From: Labilibaculum sp041595635
GTDB taxonomy: Bacteria; Bacteroidota; Bacteroidia; Bacteroidales; Marinifilaceae
Direction of reading: 5' to 3'
Length of the DNA stretch: 64,000 nt
Assembly: GCF_041595635.1 (NCBI RefSeq)
Contig: NZ_JBFHJW010000010.1
Location: 1 to 64,000, forward strand
The stretch's first letter is position 1. Every line of letters begins with the position of its first letter. The notes below the pieces were generated by a model. That model worked only from the letters and a program-made list of their open reading frames with translations. It was not told where the DNA came from and searched no databases. Made by a program: the position numbers and the translations under genes. Positions 45,955 through 55,466 of the stretch are shown piece by piece.

Positions 45955-46890
45955 CTAGAAGATCTTCATTCCATCCAATACTTCCATTACCGATTTTACT
46001 GCTTCGGCTGATCCTTTCATCAATTCCATTTCAGCATCATTCAGTTTTACTTCGATCACTTTTTCGATACCATTTTTACCCAAAACAACAGGTACTCCTA
46101 AGAAAATATCTTTCATTCCGTATTCTCCGTTCAATAGAGCACATACTGGGAAAATTCTTTTTTGATCGCGAACAATTGCCTCAACCATTTGAGCAGCAGC
46201 AGCACCTGGAGCATACCAAGCTGAAGTTCCCATCAAGTTAACCAATTCGCCACCACCAAATTTAGTTCTTTCGATAATTGCGTTTAGTTTTTCTTCTTCG
46301 ATTAAATCGGTTACAGGAATACCAGCAACAGTAGTGTAACGAGGAAGTGGAACCATTGTATCTCCGTGTCCACCCATTAATAGAGCCTGAATATCTTTAG
46401 GAGAAACATTTAATTCTTCAGCAAGAAAAGCACGGTAACGAGCAGTATCCAATACACCAGCCATACCAAACACTTTATTCGATGCTTTTTTAGCAGTTAA
46501 ATAAGCAGCATAGGTCATCACATCTAAAGGATTAGATACAATGATGATGATTGCTTCTGGTGAATGAGCAATTACATTTTCAGTAACCATTTTAACAATA
46601 CCAGCATTGGTTGCAATTAAATCATCGCGACTCATACCTGGCTTACGAGGAAGACCTGATGTGATCACAACAACCTCTGATCCTGCAGTAGCAGCATAAT
46701 CATTAGTCACCCCTTTTACTCTTGTATCGTAATAATTAATTGGAGCAGTTTGCCACATATCCAAGGCTTTTCCCTCAGACAAACCTTCCTTAATATCAAC
46801 GATAACTAATTCGTTTGCTAATTCTTTTTGAGCAATAACATTTGCACAAGTGGCTCCTACGTTTCCGGCACCTATTACACTAATTTTCAT
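45955..46890 (-). CDS. mdh: Malate dehydrogenase
   Basis: Oxidises malate to oxaloacetate with NAD+, TCA cycle. 311 residues. GAGNVGAT at 7-14 binds NAD, IVSNPLDVMTY near 118, the RYRAF substrate arginine near 150, and the catalytic His in GGHGDTMVPL near 174. Glutamine/arginine at the specificity loop reads LPRKPGMSRDDL, the MDH type rather than lactate dehydrogenase. A -7-like TATATTTG at 46958-46965 is the probable promoter, without a matching -33 box. Confidence 0.96.
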   Translation of the reverse strand: MKISVIGAGNVGATCANVIAQKELANELVIVDIKEGLSEGKALDMWQTAPINYYDTRVKGVTNDYAATAGSEVVVITSGLPRKPGMSRDDLIATNAGIVKMVTENVIAHSPEAIIIIVSNPLDVMTYAAYLTAKKASNKVFGMAGVLDTARYRAFLAEELNVSPKDIQALLMGGHGDTMVPLPRYTTVAGIPVTDLIEEEKLNAIIERTKFGGGELVNLMGTSAWYAPGAAAAQMVEAIVRDQKRIFPVCALLNGEYGMKDIFLGVPVVLGKNGIEKVIEVKLNDAEMELMKGSAEAVKSVMEVLDGMKIF

Positions 46891-47262
46891 AAGGCTTTAA
46901 TCTTTGATTATATCTATTTATATTCGTTTCAATGTAGAATTTTTTCTTTATTGCAAGCAAATATATGCACAATGACAGAAAATAGTACAGAAAAAGACCT
47001 GCTATTCAACAGGATCATCTAAATATATAAAATTTAAAATACAACAATATTATTTATGTCCTTTTACCAATTTATAATTGGGTATAAACACCCATGCAAG
47101 CCTTTTGATCAGAAAAAAGAAAATAGATCTAATTGTCGGAAGATGGATGTAAACTAAAAAAGCGAAAATCGATTTTCCCTAATAATTCAGAGAGAATATT
47201 TTTTTTAAAGAATCGATCCAAAGAGAATACTAATAGAACCAATTCCATATATTTTTCTACTA
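46891..47262. other. Intergenic stretch, mdh promoter candidate only
   Basis: About 370 bases without a gene. It holds the TATATTTG -7-like box at 46958-46965 (minus strand), about 70 bases before the mdh ATG. Several small plus-strand frames have no support. Confidence 0.4.
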
Positions 47263-47294
47263 TAAAAAAGCGCAAAAAATTTCTTTCTTGCGCT
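47263..47294 (-). terminator. Terminator of glmM
   Basis: Stem AGCGCAA / TTGCGCT with a 12-base loop, T6 run on the minus strand. It begins 10 bases after the glmM stop. Confidence 0.7.
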
Positions 47295-47303
47295 CTTCTC
47301 TTT

Positions 47304-48692
47304 TTATTTGATCAGTTCTTTTATCTCCAAAATAATTTTCTCGGCCAATTGATTGGCTGTTAATTCATTTTTGCTTTCTGAATAAATTCGAATAATTGGT
47401 TCAGTATTCGACTTCCGCAGATGAACCCATTCAGCAGCAAAATCAATTTTCACACCATCAATATCGTTCACTTTCTCATGCTTGTATTTTTCCTTCATCG
47501 CCACTAAAATTGCATCAACATCAATTTCAGGAGTCAATTGAATTTTATTTTTAGAGATAAAGTAGTTGGGGTAAGAAGCTCTTAATTCTGAAGCTTTTTT
47601 GTTTGTTTTCGCCAAGTGAGTTAAAATCAGCGCCACGCCAACCAAAGCATCTCTTCCGTAATGACTCTCAGGATAGATGATACCGCCATTGCCCTCACCA
47701 CCAATAATAGCCTTATTTTCTTTCATTTTGGTTACTACATTCACCTCACCAACCGCCGAAGCCTCATAATTTCCACCATGTTTTTCGGTAACATCGCGTA
47801 AAGCACGAGTTGAAGACAGGTTAGAAACCGTATTTCCTGGTGTATTTGCCAACACATAATCGGCACAAGCCACTAGGGTATATTCCTCTCCAAACATGCT
47901 TCCATCTTCATTCACGATGGCCAAACGATCTACGTCGGGATCAACCACAAATCCGATATCCGCTTTTCCTTTTTTCAGGATCGATGCTATTTCGGTTAAA
48001 TGCTCAGGAAGAGGTTCTGGATTGTGTGGAAACTGGCCATTAGGCTCACAATACAATTCCACAACATTTTGAACACCCAGTGCCTTTAGTAATTGAGGAA
48101 TTACGATTCCTCCGACCGAATTTACTGCATCGATAGCCACAGTAAGATTGGCTTTTTTAATGGCTTCAACATCCACTAGTGAAAGTGCCAAAACATGATC
48201 GATATGTTTTTGCGTGTAATCGTCAACATGAGTCAATTGGCCTAAATCATCAACCTCGGCAAACTGGAAATCTTCCTGATCGGCAATAAAAAGAACAATT
48301 TTTCCTTCCTCATCATTCAAAAACTCCCCTTTTTCATTCAATAATTTTAAGGCATTCCATTGCTTGGGATTATGACTGGCAGTTAAAATAATACCACCTT
48401 GAGCATTTTCGCCTGTTACCGCAATTTCGGTAGTTGGAGTTGTTGCCAAACCGATTTCCACAACATCAATTCCTAACCCCATAAGAGTTCCTACAACAAG
48501 CTTATCAACCATTTCGCCAGATATTCTTGCATCGCGACCCACAACAACTTTCAATTTTTGGTCCTTGTTTCGACGCAATAGCCAAGTACCAAATGCTGCT
48601 GAAAACTTCACAAGATCGAGAGGACTTAATCCATCTCCTACCTGACCGCCAATCGTTCCTCTAATTCCGGAAATTGATTTAATTAGTGCCAT
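47304..48692 (-). CDS. glmM: Phosphoglucosamine mutase
   Basis: 462 residues. Converts glucosamine 6-phosphate to the 1-phosphate for UDP-GlcNAc and the cell wall. The active-site serine is Ser106 in TASHNP; GRDARISGEMV near 52 and the Mg loop DPDVDRLAIV near 250 follow. The loop has Pro where most family members have Gly (DGDxDR), so a broader phosphohexomutase activity cannot be excluded; the order of domains is normal. Monocistronic. Confidence 0.9.
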   Translation of the reverse strand: MALIKSISGIRGTIGGQVGDGLSPLDLVKFSAAFGTWLLRRNKDQKLKVVVGRDARISGEMVDKLVVGTLMGLGIDVVEIGLATTPTTEIAVTGENAQGGIILTASHNPKQWNALKLLNEKGEFLNDEEGKIVLFIADQEDFQFAEVDDLGQLTHVDDYTQKHIDHVLALSLVDVEAIKKANLTVAIDAVNSVGGIVIPQLLKALGVQNVVELYCEPNGQFPHNPEPLPEHLTEIASILKKGKADIGFVVDPDVDRLAIVNEDGSMFGEEYTLVACADYVLANTPGNTVSNLSSTRALRDVTEKHGGNYEASAVGEVNVVTKMKENKAIIGGEGNGGIIYPESHYGRDALVGVALILTHLAKTNKKASELRASYPNYFISKNKIQLTPEIDVDAILVAMKEKYKHEKVNDIDGVKIDFAAEWVHLRKSNTEPIIRIYSESKNELTANQLAEKIILEIKELIK

Positions 48693-48897
48693 TATACCTT
48701 TCGTATTTTAGTGTAAATCTATTCTTTAAGTAAGTTGAACACGCAATCGGTTCAACATTTCAATGACAAATTTATCATTTTGATAAAGAGTAAAAAAGTA
48801 AAATTCAAATTGATTCATTTTTTTACTTAGCGGAAATAATATATTCTTTGATTATTAGTACCTTTGCAGGTTCAGAACATTGATCATTTACTCAGAA

Positions 48898-50268
48898 ATG
48901 GAAGAAAAGAAATACGGAAAAGAACGAAGAGAAAAATCTTCTTTTGGATCAAAAAAAGAAAACGATAGAAAACCTGCTAATTCAAATCCTAGATTCAAAA
49001 AGGAGAATGGATCACGCAATAATGAAGGACGATCGGAAAATCCTCGACAAAGGAGAAGTGATTCCGAAAAACCTTTCCACAGAGATCATTCCAAATCATC
49101 TTCATCGAAATCTTTTGATGACAGAAATTCGGAAAGAGGATCTGAACGAAGAAAATCGAGATTCAAAGAATCAGATCGTAAATCAGGAAGAGATTCTGAA
49201 TCGCGCTATACAAAAAGAGATGATCGATCGGAAAATTCGGATCGCCAAAGAGGTGATTCTAGATCAAGGTCTCCTAGGAGATTTGACGACAACAGAACGG
49301 AACGTGATTCGGACAGAAGAAGACACAGATCTGATCAGTCAAGCTATCGATTAGGAAGAGATTCTGCCTCTTCAAACAGAGGAGATGAAAGATCAGAATT
49401 TAAAGAAAAAAGACGATTCTCAGATGATGCGGATGAAAATCAGGATTCCTCTAAAAGATTTGATCGTTTTGAAAATAAACCCAATAAAGAAACGCTTCAA
49501 AAAAAGCATTACAGCAAGAAAAAACAATTGGCGTACGCAAAACTTACAGGACCCGAAGATGGCATGCTGCGCTTGAACAAATACATTTCAAATACTGGTG
49601 CCTGCTCGCGAAGAGAAGCTGACAAACGTATTGCCGACGGCCGAATTACAGTAAATGGCGAAATTGTAAAAGAAGTTGGAACAAAGGTAAATGTGAAGGA
49701 CACCGTTTGCATGGACGGAAAACAGCTTCAAGCAGAGGCTAAAGTATATTTGGTTTTGAACAAACCTAAGGATTTCGTAACAACTCTTGACGATCCACTA
49801 GGAAGAAAAACAGTTCTCGACCTCATCAAAAATGCCTGTTCCGAAAGAGTTTATCCGGTTGGGCGATTAGATCGCATGACTACAGGTGTATTGCTTTTTA
49901 CCAACGATGGTGATCTTACAAAACGTTTAACTCATCCAAGTTATAATAAGAAAAAGATTTACCACGCATTTTTGAATCGCCCTATCTCACAAGAAGAATT
50001 AGATCAGGTTAGTACTGGTTTAGAATTGGAAGATGGTGAAATTAAAGCAGATGCAATCAGCTTTGCTGATGCGAATGATAAAACTCAGGTAGGTATTGAA
50101 ATACATTCGGGTAAAAATAGAATTGTACGCCGTATTTTTGAACACTTGGGTTATGAAGTTGAAAAACTAGATCGCGTGTTCTTTGCTGGAATTACCAAGA
50201 AAAATATTCCTCGCGGAAAATGGAGATTCCTAAGCGAAAAAGAAGTTCAAATGTTGAAGATTTATTAA
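48898..50268 (+). CDS. rluB: RsuA/RluB-family pseudouridine synthase with charged N-terminal extension
   Basis: 456 residues from the Met at 48898 (MEEKKYG). Residues about 1-210 are a low-complexity Arg/Ser/Asp/Glu/Lys extension without predicted structure. Then an S4 RNA-binding domain (RLNKYISNTGACSRREAD) and the synthase domain with catalytic Asp in GRLDRMTTGVLLFT. Typical RluB is about 250-300 residues. It makes pseudouridine in 23S rRNA (site 2605 in E. coli). A -7-like TACCTTTG is at 48859-48866. Confidence 0.88.
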   Translation: MEEKKYGKERREKSSFGSKKENDRKPANSNPRFKKENGSRNNEGRSENPRQRRSDSEKPFHRDHSKSSSSKSFDDRNSERGSERRKSRFKESDRKSGRDSESRYTKRDDRSENSDRQRGDSRSRSPRRFDDNRTERDSDRRRHRSDQSSYRLGRDSASSNRGDERSEFKEKRRFSDDADENQDSSKRFDRFENKPNKETLQKKHYSKKKQLAYAKLTGPEDGMLRLNKYISNTGACSRREADKRIADGRITVNGEIVKEVGTKVNVKDTVCMDGKQLQAEAKVYLVLNKPKDFVTTLDDPLGRKTVLDLIKNACSERVYPVGRLDRMTTGVLLFTNDGDLTKRLTHPSYNKKKIYHAFLNRPISQEELDQVSTGLELEDGEIKADAISFADANDKTQVGIEIHSGKNRIVRRIFEHLGYEVEKLDRVFFAGITKKNIPRGKWRFLSEKEVQMLKIY

Positions 50269-50294
50269 TTCTGAAAATATTATTCCTAAGCATA

Positions 50295-50322
50295 AAAAAT
50301 CCCGGTTGAAGCCGGGATTTTT
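50295..50322. terminator. Bidirectional terminator between rluB and ribH
   Basis: Stem AAATCCCGG / CCGGGATTT with short loop, flanked by A6 and T7 runs, between convergent genes. Confidence 0.85.
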
Positions 50323-50344
50323 TTATTTTATAATATGTACTTGC

Positions 50345-50806
50345 TTAAAATTGCTTCAACAAATTGGCCATTTCGATGGCTGAAACTGCAGCTTCGAAAC
50401 CTTTGTTTCCCGCTTTTGTTCCAGCACGCTCAATAGCTTGCTCGATAGAATCGGTAGTTAACACACCAAAAATAACAGGCACTTCCTGATCTAAAGAAAC
50501 ACTTGCAACACCTTTAGTAACCTCCCCCGACACATATTCGAAATGAGGAGTGGAACCTTTAATTACAGCTCCCAAACAAATAATTGCATCGTACTTTCCA
50601 CTCTTCGCCATTTTTTTTGCAATCAATGGAATTTCAAATGCACCTGGAACCCAAGCTACATCAACATCGTCGGTAGAAGCACCATGACGGTTGATTGCAT
50701 CCAAAGCCCCTTCCAATAATTTTCCACCAATAAATTCGTTAAAACGACCGGCAACAATTCCGAATTTTAAATCTTTTGCTATCAGCTTTCCTTCTATTGT
50801 ATTCAT
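50345..50806 (-). CDS. ribH: 6,7-dimethyl-8-ribityllumazine synthase
   Basis: 153 residues from the Met at 50806 (MNTIEGKLIA), the usual length; the frame opens upstream to 50884 but the extra codons look like leader. Motifs FGIVAGRFNEFI, WVPGAFEIPLIA and CLGAVIKGSTPHFEYV are typical; these build the lumazine from the pyrimidine and 3,4-dihydroxybutanone 4-phosphate. Last gene of the rib operon. Confidence 0.95.
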   Translation of the reverse strand: MNTIEGKLIAKDLKFGIVAGRFNEFIGGKLLEGALDAINRHGASTDDVDVAWVPGAFEIPLIAKKMAKSGKYDAIICLGAVIKGSTPHFEYVSGEVTKGVASVSLDQEVPVIFGVLTTDSIEQAIERAGTKAGNKGFEAAVSAIEMANLLKQF

Positions 50807-50884
50807 TTTATTTAGTTTAAGATGTGAGACCTGAGATTTTAGTCGTGACATGACTTTATATTCCCTCATCGCCCATAAGTCCAT

Positions 50885-52129
50885 TTACTTTTTAATAATT
50901 TTTTTATCGTCATTTTGCAAATTCCATTTTACATCCTGATGCAAAAGGTGACCCATTTTTTTCATTTTGGTCTGCAAATAAAATTCATTCTTTTCATTAC
51001 AGGTCATTTCAATTTCTTCACGACCGACAATTTTCAAACCATATCCTTTTAAACCTGCAACTTTTAGAGGATTATTGGTCATCAAAGTCAGATCTTTCAC
51101 GCCCAAATCGGCTAAAATTGCAGCACCAATTCCATAATCACGTAAATCAGCCTTAAAGCCCAAAGCCAAATTCGCTTCCACCGTATCCATTCCCATATCC
51201 TGAAGCTGATAAGCTTTTAACTTATTCATCAAACCAATACCTCGTCCTTCCTGACGCATGTACAACAAAACGCCTCTTCCGGCCTCATTAATTCTTCTCA
51301 TCGCTTCCTGAAGTTGATCACCACAGTCACATCGCAAAGAACCAAAAGCATCACCAGTTAAACATTCCGAATGCACACGAACCAAAACAGGATCGGCAGT
51401 ATTTACATCTCCTTTTACCAAAGCCACATGATGCTCTCCGGTTATTTTATTGATATAACCATGAGCTCTGAATTCACCATATTTAGTTGGCATAGCTGTT
51501 TCTGTAATCTTTTCAATAACAGTCTCGGTCTGCCTACGATATTGAATCAAATCAGCAATGGTAATCATTTTTAAATCGTGCTTTTCAATGTATTTTCTCA
51601 GTTGGGGAACACGAGCCATGGTCCCATCCTCATTCATAATTTCACAAATCACACCTGCAGGGTAAAATCCTGCCATTCTGGCCAAATCAACTGCTGCTTC
51701 GGTATGACCAGCACGAACCAACACCCCATTTTTACGAGCTACCAGAGGAAAAACATGTCCAGGTCGGGTAAAATCTTCAGGCTTGGCCTTTTTATCGAAT
51801 ATTTTCTGAATTGTATGAGCACGCTCATGAGCTGAAATTCCCGTTGCGCAATCTGCTGCATCAATACTCACAGTAAATGCTGTTTGTTTCGCATCGGTGT
51901 TATTGTACACCATCATGTCAATATTCAACTCGTCCAAACGCTTCCTTACAATAGGCATACAAATCAATCCACCAGCCTGTCGGGCCATAAAATTAATTGC
52001 CTCAGGTGTTACCATTTCGGCCGCCATTAATAAATCCCCTTCATTTTCACGATCCTCATCATCAACCACCACAATCATTTTCCCTAGCTTGATGTCTTCT
52101 ATCGCCTCTTCAATTGTATGAAATTTCAT
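50885..52129 (-). CDS. ribBA: Bifunctional DHBP synthase / GTP cyclohydrolase II
   Basis: 414 residues. RibB part at about 1-200 with the metal site in DDEDRENEGDL near residue 22; RibA part from about 210 with the zinc cysteines in HSECLTGDAFGSLRCDCG near 255. It makes both precursors of riboflavin: 3,4-dihydroxybutanone phosphate from ribulose 5-phosphate, and the pyrimidine from GTP. 31 bases downstream of ribE, same operon under the FMN riboswitch. Confidence 0.96.
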   Translation of the reverse strand: MKFHTIEEAIEDIKLGKMIVVVDDEDRENEGDLLMAAEMVTPEAINFMARQAGGLICMPIVRKRLDELNIDMMVYNNTDAKQTAFTVSIDAADCATGISAHERAHTIQKIFDKKAKPEDFTRPGHVFPLVARKNGVLVRAGHTEAAVDLARMAGFYPAGVICEIMNEDGTMARVPQLRKYIEKHDLKMITIADLIQYRRQTETVIEKITETAMPTKYGEFRAHGYINKITGEHHVALVKGDVNTADPVLVRVHSECLTGDAFGSLRCDCGDQLQEAMRRINEAGRGVLLYMRQEGRGIGLMNKLKAYQLQDMGMDTVEANLALGFKADLRDYGIGAAILADLGVKDLTLMTNNPLKVAGLKGYGLKIVGREEIEMTCNEKNEFYLQTKMKKMGHLLHQDVKWNLQNDDKKIIKK

Positions 52130-52160
52130 AATATATTGTTATTTTATATCAGTAATTACT

Positions 52161-52817
52161 TTAAGCAAATCCATTTTCTTTTAAAAAATTCATCGAGATA
52201 TCCGACTTCTTCTGCTTTGCTTCCTCATCTCTGTAAAGCATGAACTTCTCGATGTATTTGGCTGTCATGTCGCACTCTAAATTCACTTTATCCCCTTTTC
52301 TCTTGGAAGTTAAAGTCGTATCCTCCTGTGTCAACGGTATAATCGAAACTTTAAACATTTTCTCATCCACATAAGCCACAGTCAGGCTGATACCATCAAT
52401 AGCAACAGAACCCTTCTCAACGATATATTTTAAGATGTTTTTAGGAGCAGCTATGCTTACCCAAATGGCGTTATCGTCATGTTCTTTGGCTAGCACCTCG
52501 CCCAAACCATCAACATGACCGCTTACCATATGGCCTCCCAATCGATCGCCAACACGAACCGCACGTTCTAAATTCACTTTACTACCAGGTCTTAGTTGTT
52601 CAAAGCTCGTTCGACTCATGGTTTCCGGCATCACATCGGCCGAGAATCCTTTCGAATCAAAATTCACAACCGTTAGGCAAATACCATTTGTTGCAATACT
52701 ATCTCCCACTTTCACATCATCCAGAATCTTACTTGCCGAAACCATCAAACGAATTGACTTTCCTCCTCGTTTTATGGATTTGATGTTTCCTATTTCTTCA
52801 ATCAATCCTGTAAACAT
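52161..52817 (-). CDS. ribE: Riboflavin synthase, alpha chain
   Basis: 218 residues with the two tandem lumazine-binding repeats of riboflavin synthase: GDSIATNGICLTVV near 45 and GSVAIDGISLTVA near 145, and MFTGLIEEIG at the start. Two lumazines dismutate to riboflavin and the pyrimidine. 40 bases after ribD in the same operon. Confidence 0.95.
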   Translation of the reverse strand: MFTGLIEEIGNIKSIKRGGKSIRLMVSASKILDDVKVGDSIATNGICLTVVNFDSKGFSADVMPETMSRTSFEQLRPGSKVNLERAVRVGDRLGGHMVSGHVDGLGEVLAKEHDDNAIWVSIAAPKNILKYIVEKGSVAIDGISLTVAYVDEKMFKVSIIPLTQEDTTLTSKRKGDKVNLECDMTAKYIEKFMLYRDEEAKQKKSDISMNFLKENGFA

Positions 52818-52857
52818 TTTTTCAAGTATCAGTTTTAGTAAACAGCTATTAACTATT

Positions 52858-53961
52858 TTATTTCTTTATAATTTTTCCAGTCAGCATCAAATCCTTTCCA
52901 AGCTGATGAATTTCTATATTTTGCAATTCAATAGCATCTTTCATGAATTCAATTCCTTCGCCACCTACTGGTGATTTCGCACTTGCTCCTCCAATAATTT
53001 TAGGAGCAATAAAGGAGATCACCTCATCAACAATACCAGTCTGCAAAGCCGAAAAATTAAGACTTGCACCTCCTTCCAAAAGAATTCCATCGATTCCTTC
53101 CTGGCCAAGCTTCACCAATAAATTCTGGAGATCAACTCTTTCATTTCTAGATTTTATCTGCAAAACCAAGTTTCCCAAGTCTTCAATCTGTTTGATCTTT
53201 CTCGCATCCGCATTTTCTGTTAACGCAACAATTGTTTTGGCTACGTCTGAGGAATTTAGAATTTTTGACTGTAGGGGAATTCGAGCCTTACTATCTACAA
53301 CAATTCGAATTGGGTTTCTTCCTTCCTTCCCATCTAAACGAGTGGTAAGCATTGGATCATCAGCAATAACAGTGTTTACGCCCACCATAATCGCCGACAA
53401 CTCATTTCTTAGTTCATGAACTCTCCGACGCGACTTATCATTAGAAACCCATCGCGAATCACCCGTGTAACTTGCAATTTTTCCATCCAAAGTCATAGCT
53501 GTTTTCATGACTACAAAAGGTGTTTTCTTTTGAATATATTTTAAAAATACCCGATTCAATTCACTCAACTCCTCACACAGGAAACCAAATTCCACTTCAA
53601 TTCCATTTTCTTCCAATATCTTTACACCTTTTCCTGCCACCAAAGGATTAGGATCAAGCATTCCGATCACCACTTTTGCAATTTTATGCTTCACTATGGC
53701 TTCGGCACAAGGAGGTGTTTTTCCGTAATGAGAACAAGGCTCTAAAGTTACATACATAGTAGCACCTTCTACCAATTTTGTTGCTGAACGAAAGGCATTC
53801 ACCTCGGCATGCGGGCCACCAAAATACTCATGATAACCTTCTCCAATAATCTCATTATCGCGCACAATTACAGCTCCCACCAAAGGATTAGGGTTCACTC
53901 GTCCGATTCCTTTTTGGGCCAGTTCGAAAGCCCTTTGCATATATTGATATTCCTTACTCAT
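52858..53961 (-). CDS. ribD: Bifunctional RibD: deaminase and reductase
   Basis: 367 residues from the Met at 53961 (MSKEYQYMQRAF); upstream codons to 54054 fall in the riboswitch terminator region. Deaminase zinc site in PHAEVNAF and PCSHYGKTPPCAEAI, followed by the reductase domain (MTLDGKIA, GGASLNF near 295). First gene of the operon, directly after the terminator of the FMN riboswitch, so it is expected to be repressed by FMN. Confidence 0.95.
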   Translation of the reverse strand: MSKEYQYMQRAFELAQKGIGRVNPNPLVGAVIVRDNEIIGEGYHEYFGGPHAEVNAFRSATKLVEGATMYVTLEPCSHYGKTPPCAEAIVKHKIAKVVIGMLDPNPLVAGKGVKILEENGIEVEFGFLCEELSELNRVFLKYIQKKTPFVVMKTAMTLDGKIASYTGDSRWVSNDKSRRRVHELRNELSAIMVGVNTVIADDPMLTTRLDGKEGRNPIRIVVDSKARIPLQSKILNSSDVAKTIVALTENADARKIKQIEDLGNLVLQIKSRNERVDLQNLLVKLGQEGIDGILLEGGASLNFSALQTGIVDEVISFIAPKIIGGASAKSPVGGEGIEFMKDAIELQNIEIHQLGKDLMLTGKIIKK

Positions 53962-53970
53962 TTGCATAAA

Positions 53971-54010
53971 AACAAAAAGCCCTGAACAGTTAAAAAAACT
54001 ATTCAGGGCA
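53971..54010 (-). terminator. Riboswitch-controlled transcription terminator
   Basis: On the minus strand GCCCTGAA (54009-54002), a 14-base loop, TTCAGGGC (53987-53980) and a T5 tract lie just before the ribD ATG. The left arm is also complementary to TTCAGGGC in the aptamer 5' strand (54188-54181), so an alternative antiterminator can form. Confidence 0.8.
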
Positions 54011-54076
54011 TTTAAATTATAGGTATAGCCACACAGAAATGCATCCATTGGCATGAATCAATCAAATTGATCAATT

Positions 54077-54193
54077 GTTTTTCTTCTCCCATCCAGACTG
54101 TACTGTCGGTACTGGAATCACACCAGTTCAATCTCGTTAAAGATTCGCGGACTATCACCGCCGGTCGGGAATTTCACCCTGCCCTGAAGAAAC
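54077..54193 (-). promoter_or_regulatory. FMN riboswitch (RFN element)
   Basis: The minus strand shows all conserved blocks in order: AGGGCAGGGTGAAATTCCC, GACCGGCGGTGATAGTCCGCG, split here as GACCGGCGGT and GATAGTCCGCG, CTGGTGTGATTCCAGTACC, GACAGTACAGTCTGGATGGG and GAGAAG. P1 pairs GTTTCTTC (54193-54186) with GAAGAAAAAC-type sequence (54086-54077). It is in the 5' leader of ribD and controls the whole rib operon. Confidence 0.97.
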
Positions 54194-54235
54194 AATAAAT
54201 ATGATGAAATAAGATTTTTAACCCCATTTCTGCTA

Positions 54236-54266
54236 CAAATATATAGTTTTCGATACTAAAAACAAA
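54236..54266 (-). promoter_or_regulatory. Bacteroidota-type promoter of the rib operon
   Basis: TTTG (54266-54263), exactly 19 bases, then TATATTTG (54243-54236). It lies about 43 bases upstream of the FMN aptamer. Confidence 0.75.
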
Positions 54267-54488
54267 TCGGCAAAATAGTCTGTGCAACAGATCGCTCTAT
54301 TTTAAACTTCTAATTAGTAGCATTGCTCTGCTCTATATAAGACTTCTGTAGTATCAAGAAAACACATTCTAGTATAAAAATATCATCCAAGTTATTATTT
54401 CCATCTTAATGTATGGCAGCGAGTTTCGGAAATGGCATTAAAATTTCTATCTTTGCAAAAAATTTTAAATCACTAAATTGGAGTACAT

Positions 54489-55370
54489 ATGCCTCATAGA
54501 TCAGGTTTTGTAAATATCATTGGAAATCCTAATGTTGGAAAATCAACCTTAATGAATAATTTGGTAGGACAACGACTTTCGATTATCACTTCGAAATCGC
54601 AAACTACTCGTCACCGAATTAAAGGAATTGTTAATGGAGAGGATTTTCAGATAGTGTACTCTGATACCCCTGGAGTTTTAAAACCCAACTACAAACTTCA
54701 AGAGTCGATGATGAAATTTTCGACCTCTGCATTGGTTGATGCTGACATTATTTTATATGTTACCGATGTGGTGGAAACCATGGATAAAAACGAAGATTTC
54801 CTGAAAAAAGTTCAAAACACAGATATTCCAGTTCTTTTGTTGATAAATAAAATTGACCTAAGTAATCAGGATAAATTGGAAAAACTCGTTGATCGCTGGA
54901 AAGAAAAACTGCCTAAAGCAGAAATTTTTCCACTATCGGCCAAAGAAAACTTTAATGTGTCGAATGTATTCGATCGCATTTTAGAACTACTACCAGTCGC
55001 TCCTCCATACTTCGACAAAGAGCAGATGACAGATTTACCAGAACGTTTCTTTGTGAATGAAATTATTCGTGAAAAAGTGTTACTGAATTACGAAAAAGAA
55101 ATTCCTTACGCAGTGGAAGTGGAAGTTGAGGAATTTAAAAACGAATCAAAAATCATCAACATTATGGCAGTTATTAATGTTGAGCGAACTTCTCAAAAAG
55201 GAATTATCATAGGTCATCAAGGAAAAGCCTTAAAAAAAGTAGGTACCGAAGCCCGATTGGATTTAGAGTCGTTTTTTGGAAAAAAAGTATTTTTAAAATT
55301 GTATGTTAAAGTAGCCAAAGACTGGAGAAGTAAAGATTCTCAGCTAAAAGGTTTTGGATACAATCAGTAA
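54489..55370 (+). CDS. era: GTPase Era
   Basis: 293 residues. G1 GNPNVGKST at about 11-19, G3 DTPGV, G4 NKID near 121, SAKE for G5; the KH domain GHQGKALKKVG is near the C-terminus. Era binds the 3' end of 16S rRNA in ribosome assembly. A TATCTTTG -7-like box at 54448-54455 precedes it. A good Shine-Dalgarno-like GGAG is 8 bases before the ATG. Confidence 0.97.
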   Translation: MPHRSGFVNIIGNPNVGKSTLMNNLVGQRLSIITSKSQTTRHRIKGIVNGEDFQIVYSDTPGVLKPNYKLQESMMKFSTSALVDADIILYVTDVVETMDKNEDFLKKVQNTDIPVLLLINKIDLSNQDKLEKLVDRWKEKLPKAEIFPLSAKENFNVSNVFDRILELLPVAPPYFDKEQMTDLPERFFVNEIIREKVLLNYEKEIPYAVEVEVEEFKNESKIINIMAVINVERTSQKGIIIGHQGKALKKVGTEARLDLESFFGKKVFLKLYVKVAKDWRSKDSQLKGFGYNQ

Positions 55371-55466
55371 GAGCAAAATAGCTCGATACGATAAAAAACA
55401 CTTCCGTATTTTAAATAAAATAAGTTAAGAATTACGCGCAGAGATTGCGTTAGCAAAAATAAAAGA

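Noticed and set aside
45930..46241. Plus-strand frame opposite mdh
   Set aside because: Leu/Arg/Phe-rich translation without any known pattern, antisense to malate dehydrogenase.
46958..46965. TATATTTG before mdh as a full promoter
   Set aside because: No -33 TTTG at the 19-base spacing, so only a -7-like match; noted in the mdh entry.
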